This document shows, piece by piece, positions 1 to 5,253 of a DNA stretch of 5,253 nucleotides. This stretch comes from an uncultured Pedobacter sp. (GTDB lineage Bacteria; Bacteroidota; Bacteroidia; Sphingobacteriales; Sphingobacteriaceae), in the NCBI GenBank assembly GCA_946478755.1, contig CAMLDJ010000368.1, positions 1 to 5,253 of the forward strand. Direction: 5' to 3'. Within the stretch, counting starts at the first letter, position 1. Each line of letters opens with the position of its first letter. Position numbers and translations under genes: made by a program. The notes below the pieces were generated by a model. The model did no database searches. It had not been told where the DNA came from and was given only the letters and a program-made list of their open reading frames with translations.

Positions 1-495
1 GACTTCAGTTAATACTTCTTTGTTAACATCACCCCAATAAATAACGGCATCGCCGTTTTCATAGTAAATATCATTAATCGGTCTGTTTGCAAGTGAATTA
101 ACATAGTTAACACCAAGCGCCGAGCCTAGAACTTTTACAGGCACCGAACTGTTTCCCTTGTTATCATAAGTAATTACTTCAAACGAATAATTGCCTTCTT
201 CCAATGGTCCGATGATTGTGCTGATGGTATCAGGCCATTTGGTTAAGTTAAGCTTCACTTCTTTAAAATCCTTTCTGTTGTTCCAGAATACTTTAGCACT
301 CACCATATCCTGGCTTGCTATTGCGATGTTTATCTTTAACCTTTTATTCCCCGAATAGGATCTTGCAGAATCGACCATCCGGATGTACGAGCGGTTGCTT
401 TCTTCAAAAGGATTATTTTCCTTGCAGGAAGTAAAAACGCTGACAAAGATCAGCACTCCGATCGTGAACACTAAATAATTATATGATGTTTTCAT
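1..495 (-). CDS. DUF4998-type lipoprotein, N-terminal part (C-terminus beyond left edge)
   Basis: The frame opens at the ATG at 495-493 and stays open to base 1, giving 165 residues with no stop, so the gene continues past the window. Residues 1-24 form a lipoprotein signal peptide: a hydrophobic stretch (about 8-21) ends in F-T-S-C with Cys24 as the predicted lipidation site. Residues about 35-140 match my recollection of the DUF4998 family: an F-W-N-N strand (70-73), D-T-I-S-T-I-I followed by L-E-E-G-N-Y-S-F-E-V (89-107), T-Y-D-N-K-G-N-S-S-V-P-V (109-120), and S-L-A-N-R-P-I (134-140). This is a beta-sandwich domain known from secreted lipoproteins in Bacteroidetes Sus-like loci; its biochemical role is not known to me. 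It is the fourth gene of the run, 61 nt after the preceding stop, behind an A/T-rich leader with no terminator. The missing part may carry another binding domain. The lipoprotein call is firm, the family call good, and the function unknown. Confidence 0.82.
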   Translation of the reverse strand, partial: MKTSYNYLVFTIGVLIFVSVFTSCKENNPFEESNRSYIRMVDSARSYSGNKRLKINIAIASQDMVSAKVFWNNRKDFKEVKLNLTKWPDTISTIIGPLEEGNYSFEVITYDNKGNSSVPVKVLGSALGVNYVNSLANRPINDIYYENGDAVIYWGDVNKEVLTEV

Positions 496-556
496 TTATT
501 TCGATTTATTGAAAAACTGCTTTTAAATTAATGATGTCGAATCTGATTGCTTTATT

Positions 557-2050
557 TTATAAGCCCAGTACACCTTTCCATGTCGTTGCTACCCTGATGC
601 CATCTATTGTACCAGCCATTATGCCGTCGGACTGTCTGATGACCACATCGCCCAGATTGCCGGGTGAAGTGCCGGTGGCTACGGAAGCAGCGGTGGCGGT
701 ACCAGGCTCAGCTGCCGGTATTGCAGCTTCTATAATAAACATACTCGATACCTTGGCCGTAAAATCATATTTGGTCACAATCAGGTAGCTCGTATTGTAC
801 TTATAGGTATTTGTCGGGTATACTACAGTGGCATTTTTTCCTATTCCGAAAACCAGCTTACCAGTTCCGTCGTCCTTGGCATAAAGGCGGTTAGAAAAGG
901 CGCCGCCTGCATCCCGATTGGCGAAAAAGAAATCCCCATCACCAGCCTTCGACAGATTGACCAATACCGATGTATAAAGCGTACCCGAATTCTTAGCCGC
1001 AAAAGTGGAAAAAACATCCTCTCTGGAGAAATCGCCATGTTCAAAAGTGGCGGCACCACCTACACCGGAGCCAGCGTAACCTGTAAAGGACAAGCCAGCT
1101 GATACATAAGTAACCGGAATGGCACCTTCGGCAGAGTAGGCTTCCCACTTCGGATTAACCAGTCTTGTCAGGAATTCTGTTGCAGCGCCATATTCAAAGT
1201 TTTCATTTAACAAAGGCACTTCAGGCGGAAGGTTTCCACTCTCGGTTCCACTTACAGAAACAACGACATTAGGCAATCCTGCTACGGAATGGGTTATCGT
1301 TCCGGTTATAGCTTCATTTTCACCTGTTACAGGAGCAAACTTTACATAGACGCTGACCGTTTTATCATTTACATCCAGGGTTACAGAGGAAGCAAAAGTG
1401 CTGTTATCTGTAGACACTTTAAAATTTGCTGATGCCTTTATAGTTACATCGCCGGTTAAATTCATTCCTTCAAGCGAATAGGATTTCGCTGCTGACATGG
1501 CATTCACATTTATACTACCAAAATCGGCCAATGTGGTTACCGATGGGACAATGGCCGGATTAATCCAGGTATTGCCCCTCATGGTTACCGTTGTAGTAAT
1601 GTGCGTATCATTTAAAACGGCACCTCCTCGTCCATTGATGAGTTTAAATTCGATTGTTTTATTGTCATCAAAATTGTGCAGTGAAGTCACTGTAAAAGAA
1701 GCCGTGGTTGCCCCCTGAGGCAAATCTATGGTCAGCTTTCCAGCCGAAAAGGCGGGACTGAGTGTATATTCAGTTTCAAGAGCCGTACTGGTCCCGGCAA
1801 CTTGCTGAATGGTGATACTTCCGGCTTTCTCCAGGGGGCGGGCCAGAATTAGGGTGATGGTCGTTGCACCAGCATAATCCTTCTCTATGACATAAGTGCT
1901 ACTGGTAAAACTAATCCTGGTCGGAATGATCATTTCCGGCAATTCTTCCTCTTTGCTACAAGAACTAAAGAACAAAAGACAAAGAGCCAGGTAGATAACT
2001 CCTATTCTGATTGAACATTTTGAGCGGGCATTAGATGGATTATCTTTCAT
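557..2050 (-). CDS. Calx-beta / Ig-like / C-terminal jelly-roll-like surface lipoprotein (SusE/F-position paralogue 2)
   Basis: This 497-residue lipoprotein has a basic N-region, a hydrophobic core (16-28) and lipobox F-S-S-C with Cys31 lipidated. The residues after the Cys are S-K-E-E-E, which fits the K-(D/E)2 type of lipoprotein export signal described for Bacteroidetes surface lipoproteins, so cell-surface display is likely. Residues about 45-158 look like a Calx-beta domain (I-S-F-T-S-S-T-Y-V-I-E start, A-T-T-A-S-F-T-V strand, N-K-T-I-E-F-K-L strand). Residues about 165-270 are an Ig-like sandwich with F-K-V-S-T-D-N-S-T-F, Y-V-K-F-A-P and G-T-I-T-H-S. Residues about 280-497 run from L-N-E-N-F-E-Y-G to I-D-G-I-R-V-A-T-T-W and resemble a ConA/LamG-like jelly-roll module common in secreted Bacteroidetes proteins. 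No catalytic motif was recognised and there is no type IX sorting tail. It parallels the preceding gene domain by domain. Surface substrate capture is inferred from its place behind susD. It follows the paralogue by 48 nt without a visible promoter. Confidence 0.85.
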   Translation of the reverse strand: MKDNPSNARSKCSIRIGVIYLALCLLFFSSCSKEEELPEMIIPTRISFTSSTYVIEKDYAGATTITLILARPLEKAGSITIQQVAGTSTALETEYTLSPAFSAGKLTIDLPQGATTASFTVTSLHNFDDNKTIEFKLINGRGGAVLNDTHITTTVTMRGNTWINPAIVPSVTTLADFGSINVNAMSAAKSYSLEGMNLTGDVTIKASANFKVSTDNSTFASSVTLDVNDKTVSVYVKFAPVTGENEAITGTITHSVAGLPNVVVSVSGTESGNLPPEVPLLNENFEYGAATEFLTRLVNPKWEAYSAEGAIPVTYVSAGLSFTGYAGSGVGGAATFEHGDFSREDVFSTFAAKNSGTLYTSVLVNLSKAGDGDFFFANRDAGGAFSNRLYAKDDGTGKLVFGIGKNATVVYPTNTYKYNTSYLIVTKYDFTAKVSSMFIIEAAIPAAEPGTATAASVATGTSPGNLGDVVIRQSDGIMAGTIDGIRVATTWKGVLGL

Positions 2051-2098
2051 TGAAATATTTTATGTTAATGACTACAGTTGTATTAATTCATTTGATCT

Positions 2099-3613
2099 CT
2101 ACAAGCCAACCGCCTCTTTCCAGGAAGTTGCGATCCTAATTCCATCGTACGTTACCGTCAAAGCATTGGTACTTTGTCTGATGATGACATTACCAAGTGC
2201 CCCGGGTGCGCTTCCTGCGGACGTGCTCGCATCCGGAGTTGGCGGCTCAATAACGGATGGAGCCCCGTTCAAAACGTAGAGTGAGGATAGCCCTGTACTA
2301 AAATCATACTTGGTAACCACCAGATAGGTCGTTCCATAGCTATAAGTTCCCCCCGCATAAGCCACAGTTGCAGAGCTTTTTCCTATTCCAATACTTGGTT
2401 TTCCACCGTCATCCTTTACATTGAGCCTGTTGAAGTATGAACTTCCAGCTGCCGGATCACGAAGACCACCAAAGAAATCTGCAGTTGCGCCGGCCGATAC
2501 TATATTTACCAGCTGGGCAGCATATACTACTCCTGAGGATTGTGTGGCAAAACTTCTTGAATAATCTTCTCTGGAACCAGAGCCATTTTCAGAGATAACC
2601 GCTCCTCCAACACCAGAACTACCGTATCCCGCAAAGGAAAGCCCTGACGAAATGTATTTAACCGGGTTTACTGAACCCGAAAATACAGGCCAGTTGCTGC
2701 CGCTTACTGCTTTAAGCGTACTTGCAGTGGTACCATAATTAAAGTTTTCATTCAATAAAAGTATACCTGGGGTAGCATTCCCATATTCTACACCGCTTAG
2801 ATTAATGACGGCGTCAGGAATTCCTGCTGATGAATGGGTAATGGTTCCGTTTACAGCCTGATTGATTCCTGTATTTGGTGCAAACCTGGCATAAACGGTT
2901 ACAGGTGCTGTACTGATTGTCGCAAGCGGCACTATTAATGAACTGCTGAAAGTATTGTCATCTAGTGAGACCTGATAATTAGTGGAAGCATTAATGGTCA
3001 TATCAGCCGTTAATTTTACTCCGGAAACAATATAGGATTGAGATGGACTGATAGTAGTGGTAATTACGTTCCCAAAGGCAAAATCGAACACTGACGGCTT
3101 AATTTCTGGATATAAAATTGGATTGCCTTTAATGGTTAATGTAGTTGTAGCATCTATGTTCGCAATGGAAAGTCCACCTGTAGCGCTGGTTAATTTTAGA
3201 ATGAGCGTTTTCTCCCCTTCAAAATTGTTCAATGAGCTGACCTGGAAAGATACTTCAGTAGCCCCTTTCTCCAGGTTTAATTTTATCCCTTCCGCCGGTA
3301 TTGCCGGTGTAATGGTATACTGGTCTGCAGCAATGGTACTTTGTGCATCAACCGTTACCACAGCTGTGCCCGCTTCCTCGAGGGGTAAAGACAGGGGTAG
3401 AACAATAGTTAAAGGATCTACGGTATTGTTCTCTATGGTATAAGAATTTGCCGCAAACCTGATGGTGCCCACATTCTGTGGCACATTAAATTTATCCTTT
3501 TCACAGGAATTGAACAGTACAGCCAGCATCATTAACAACATAATGATCCGGTTCTTTGTACTTGATGAATGCGCAGCTATTAGATTCATAATCTGATTTT
3601 TTTCAGTTAACAT
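2099..3613 (-). CDS. Calx-beta / Ig-like / C-terminal jelly-roll-like surface lipoprotein (SusE/F-position paralogue 1)
   Basis: The 504-residue reading from the ATG at 3613-3611 starts 3 nt after the susD stop; a second in-frame ATG at 3589-3587 (Met9) gives a more normal signal peptide and sits behind an A-rich leader, so it may be the true start. The lipobox is L-F-N-S-C, with Cys37 (29 from Met9), followed by E-K-D-K. Residues about 50-163 are Calx-beta-like (I-R-F-A-A-N-S-Y-T-I-E, then A-T-E-V-S-F-Q-V and K-T-L-I-L-K-L). Residues about 168-275 form an Ig-like domain (Y-Q-V-S-L-D-D-N-T-F, Y-A-R-F-A-P, G-T-I-T-H-S-S-A-G). Residues about 286-504 are the C-terminal module, L-N-E-N-F-N-Y-G to Y-D-G-I-R-I-A-T-S-W. 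The protein is clearly homologous to the next gene over its full length. Its place after susD suggests a surface glycan-binding protein that delivers ligand to SusC/SusD; this is inference, since no ligand site or catalytic residues were identified. The short junction suggests translational coupling with susD. Confidence 0.85.
   Translation of the reverse strand: MLTEKNQIMNLIAAHSSSTKNRIIMLLMMLAVLFNSCEKDKFNVPQNVGTIRFAANSYTIENNTVDPLTIVLPLSLPLEEAGTAVVTVDAQSTIAADQYTITPAIPAEGIKLNLEKGATEVSFQVSSLNNFEGEKTLILKLTSATGGLSIANIDATTTLTIKGNPILYPEIKPSVFDFAFGNVITTTISPSQSYIVSGVKLTADMTINASTNYQVSLDDNTFSSSLIVPLATISTAPVTVYARFAPNTGINQAVNGTITHSSAGIPDAVINLSGVEYGNATPGILLLNENFNYGTTASTLKAVSGSNWPVFSGSVNPVKYISSGLSFAGYGSSGVGGAVISENGSGSREDYSRSFATQSSGVVYAAQLVNIVSAGATADFFGGLRDPAAGSSYFNRLNVKDDGGKPSIGIGKSSATVAYAGGTYSYGTTYLVVTKYDFSTGLSSLYVLNGAPSVIEPPTPDASTSAGSAPGALGNVIIRQSTNALTVTYDGIRIATSWKEAVGL
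3587..3613 (-). promoter_or_regulatory. susD/lipoprotein junction with two candidate start codons
   Basis: After the susD TAA (3619-3617) come three bases, then ATG at 3613-3611, and a second in-frame ATG at 3589-3587. The stretch between them contains a run of seven A bases preceded by G on the minus strand, the A-rich kind of leader usual before Bacteroidetes starts, where strong Shine-Dalgarno motifs are uncommon. The first start would give a 22-residue N-region before the hydrophobic core, long for a lipoprotein signal; the second gives 14. I lean toward the second start, but the sequence does not settle it. Confidence 0.4.
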
Positions 3614-3616
3614 TGA

Positions 3617-5253
3617 TTACCAGCCCGGGTTTTGCAGCAGATCTGCTGATTTATTGACCTCACTTTGTGGAATTGGCCACAAATACCATTTCGGGGCAAT
3701 AAATACGGGTGTACGGATGTTGATCAGCTCGTAGCTATACGTGGCAGGCGTACCTGCTGCTACCCTGGTAATTTTCATGCCGTGTAAGGTTTTATTGGAT
3801 ACATTTTTTGCAATTTTCCATCTCCTGACATCCCAGTAACGGTGTTCCTCGATGGCCAGCTCTACCCGTCTTTCATTCTGGATAACCGCACGCATCCCTT
3901 CTTTGGTCAGATCGTCGGCCAAACCGTAATCTTCCTCCGCGCCTGGTAATATGCCTGCACGCTTTCTAATGGCTTTTATCTGAGCAGCTGCAGTTGACAA
4001 GTCGCCTGCCTCATTGCTTGCTTCCGCATAGTTCAGCAGGATCTCTGCATATCGGATTAAAGGAAAACAACGTTCTGTGGTGGATGAAGTAGAACTGGCA
4101 ATGGTTTCGTCATCCAGCATTTTGCGCAGATAATACCCGGTTTTGGTTTTGTTAAAGCCATCCTGGTCTGCGCCGACATAGGTGTATACCGGAGTAACCG
4201 TCTTGTTGGTGTACAGACGCGTTCCTTCATTATATAGAATGGTCCAGTTTAAACGAGGATCTCTGTTTGCATAAGGATTTTGAGGATCATATCCTTTCGG
4301 ATTACCCCCTGACATCAGGTCTTCGGTAATGGGCTTACCATTGATCGTCCCAAAAGCATCTACCAGTTCCTGATAAGGCATGGCGCTACCGCTGCCGGTC
4401 CTGGAGGCAGGATCCCACATGGCTTCCAATGTTCTGTTGTTGCCGGCCATAGCAGCCAGGATATATTCATTATTTTTACGCAGGGTAAATACTTTCTGAA
4501 AACCCAGACCGTCGGGCAGCTCATACAGGCTAAATTGCTCTAAATTGATGACATCCAATGCCGCTTGTGCAGCTTTGTTCCATCGGTTCGGATCAGCAGT
4601 CGGATATCCTAGCAAGCCATCCATATCGGCCCTGCCATTAAACAAAGGACTTGCTGCATATAACAGCAGCCTGGATTTAAGCGCCAGTGCTGCACCTTTG
4701 GTGACGCGGCCGAAGTCAGGTCCGGTATGGATCTTAGGAAGTGCCAATGCAGCCGCATTGCATTCTGATTCAATATAGTTTACACATGCTTCGTAAGTGG
4801 CACGTTTGCCGGGAACCGGGTCTGTAGCCCCGTAAATCGCATCACCCACAAGTGGAACACCTCCATAATGTTTGATTAAAATGAAGTAATACCAGGCCCT
4901 CAGGAATCGAGCCTCACCAGCAATCCTATCCCTTAAACGCTGCGATAAAGGGGTGGTCGACAAGTGACTTAACAATACATTAACCCTTCTGATATTGGCA
5001 TAGGAAGTATTCCAGGCATCGGTTGGCACATTGATGGCACTGATGGCCCCGGTTTGAAAGATCACATTATATGCACTGGCACTTAACAGTGAACCTTCTA
5101 CCTCATCGCAAATGCTATACACGCCCACGCTGCTGCCAAACCTTTTAGGATCAGCACTAAAGCCGATATCCGTATAGATCCTGGTCAGGAACTGCATGGT
5201 TCGGGCACTGTCTGCAAAAGTGCTCTCTTCTGTCAAATCAGTCGTTTTAACCT
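3617..5253 (-). CDS. susD-like: SusD/RagB-family nutrient-binding outer-membrane lipoprotein, N-terminus beyond right edge
   Basis: SusD-family proteins are surface lipoproteins that cap the TonB-dependent porin SusC and bind the ligand for import. The window shows 544 residues plus the TAA stop at 3619-3617. The frame is open through the right edge: the residues before the Leu codon TTG at 5236-5234 read V-K-T-T-D, so that TTG is internal and the true start, signal peptide and lipid-bearing Cys lie outside, probably a few tens of residues upstream. Family marks, numbered from the V codon at 5251-5249, are: F-L-R-A-W-Y-Y-F then H-Y-G-G-V-P-L (116-134) in the N-terminal SusD-like helical domain; N-R-D-P-R-L (329-334); I-R-Y-A-E-I-L-L-N-Y-A-E-A (399-411); I-R-K-R-A-G (428-433); N-E-R-R-V-E-L then R-Y-W-D-V-R-R-W-K (459-479); and the classic ending L-W-P-I-P (524-528) to N-P-G-W. 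No frameshift or internal stop is present. The ligand is not predictable from the sequence alone. A susC gene is expected immediately upstream. Confidence 0.96.
   Translation of the reverse strand, partial: VKTTDLTEESTFADSARTMQFLTRIYTDIGFSADPKRFGSSVGVYSICDEVEGSLLSASAYNVIFQTGAISAINVPTDAWNTSYANIRRVNVLLSHLSTTPLSQRLRDRIAGEARFLRAWYYFILIKHYGGVPLVGDAIYGATDPVPGKRATYEACVNYIESECNAAALALPKIHTGPDFGRVTKGAALALKSRLLLYAASPLFNGRADMDGLLGYPTADPNRWNKAAQAALDVINLEQFSLYELPDGLGFQKVFTLRKNNEYILAAMAGNNRTLEAMWDPASRTGSGSAMPYQELVDAFGTINGKPITEDLMSGGNPKGYDPQNPYANRDPRLNWTILYNEGTRLYTNKTVTPVYTYVGADQDGFNKTKTGYYLRKMLDDETIASSTSSTTERCFPLIRYAEILLNYAEASNEAGDLSTAAAQIKAIRKRAGILPGAEEDYGLADDLTKEGMRAVIQNERRVELAIEEHRYWDVRRWKIAKNVSNKTLHGMKITRVAAGTPATYSYELINIRTPVFIAPKWYLWPIPQSEVNKSADLLQNPGW

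Larger units (their letters stand above)
1..5253 (-). other. Sus-like (PUL-type) operon segment
   Basis: Four same-strand genes with gaps of 3, 48 and 61 nt encode a SusD homologue and three lipoproteins, with no convincing intrinsic terminator or Bacteroidetes-type promoter (TTTG near -33, TAnnTTTG near -7) between them. This is the usual arrangement of the outer-membrane part of a polysaccharide utilisation or related uptake locus. Both ends are open: susC is expected to the right, and the DUF4998 gene and any enzymes to the left. Co-transcription is inferred from spacing and shared strand. Confidence 0.75.

Noticed and set aside
500..541. TTCGA / TCGAA inverted pair in the 61-nt gap
   Set aside because: There are only five pairs with a loop of 32 bases, no U-tract and no extension; not a credible hairpin.
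557..620. Type IX secretion sorting tail at the C-terminus of paralogue 2
   Set aside because: The protein ends directly after the D-G-I-R-V-A-T-T-W module with K-G-V-L-G-L; there is no separate C-terminal sorting domain, and the lipobox already explains its localisation.
531..1718. Open frames on the plus strand and in another minus frame inside paralogue 2 (531-788 +, 841-1059 -, 1497-1718 +)
   Set aside because: They lie within a long, domain-bearing gene on the minus strand, show no recognisable domain, and look like shadow frames.
2055..2094. Imperfect inverted repeat in the 48-nt gap (TTAAT and ATTAA arms with a short inner ACT/AGT stem) as a terminator or operator
   Set aside because: The stem is short, A/T-rich and interrupted, with no following U-run; such pairings are expected by chance in A/T-rich spacers.
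3057..3443. 128-residue plus-strand open frame
   Set aside because: It lies antisense to the Calx-beta/Ig-like part of paralogue 1, has no family resemblance, and is explained by the codon pattern of the real gene.
4545..4778. 77-residue plus-strand open frame
   Set aside because: It lies antisense to conserved SusD coding sequence and shows no independent support.
5234..5236. TTG as the start codon of the susD-like gene
   Set aside because: The frame continues upstream to the window edge without a stop, and a start here would leave no signal peptide or lipobox, which SusD proteins need. The codon is an internal leucine.

Overview
The window reads as part of a Bacteroidota (Bacteroidetes) nutrient-uptake locus of the Sus/PUL type. 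All supported genes lie on the minus strand, so transcription runs from the right edge to the left edge. The evidence for the phylum is a clear SusD/RagB-family lipoprotein, three further signal-peptidase-II lipoproteins, A/T-rich leaders without strong Shine-Dalgarno sequences, and moderate GC. The protein style resembles Sphingobacteriaceae (Pedobacter or Mucilaginibacter-like); that genus-level guess is inference only.

In transcription order the layout is: (1) a SusD-like outer-membrane nutrient-binding lipoprotein (5253-3617), cut at its N-terminus by the window edge, whose SusC partner would be expected just beyond the right edge; (2) a three-domain lipoprotein (3613-2099) starting 3 nt after the susD stop; (3) a paralogue with the same architecture (2050-557) after a 48-nt gap; (4) after a 61-nt gap, the first 165 residues of a DUF4998-type lipoprotein (495-1), which runs off the left edge. 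No convincing terminator or internal promoter was seen in the gaps, so the four genes look like one operon.

The two central proteins are the least ordinary content. Each has a lipobox, a Calx-beta-like beta-sandwich, an Ig-like domain, and a C-terminal module of about 215 residues that runs from an L-N-E-N-F motif to a D-G-I-R-[VI]-A-T-[ST]-W motif and looks like a jelly-roll/LamG-type fold. They occupy the SusE/SusF (surface glycan-binding protein) position. The working model is that SusC/SusD imports an oligomer (probably a glycan), the two paralogues capture it at the cell surface, and the DUF4998 protein is an accessory surface lipoprotein. No enzyme, sensor or regulator lies in the window, so the substrate cannot be named. 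Apart from the coding regions, the window holds only short gaps; there is no RNA gene, CRISPR array or insertion sequence.
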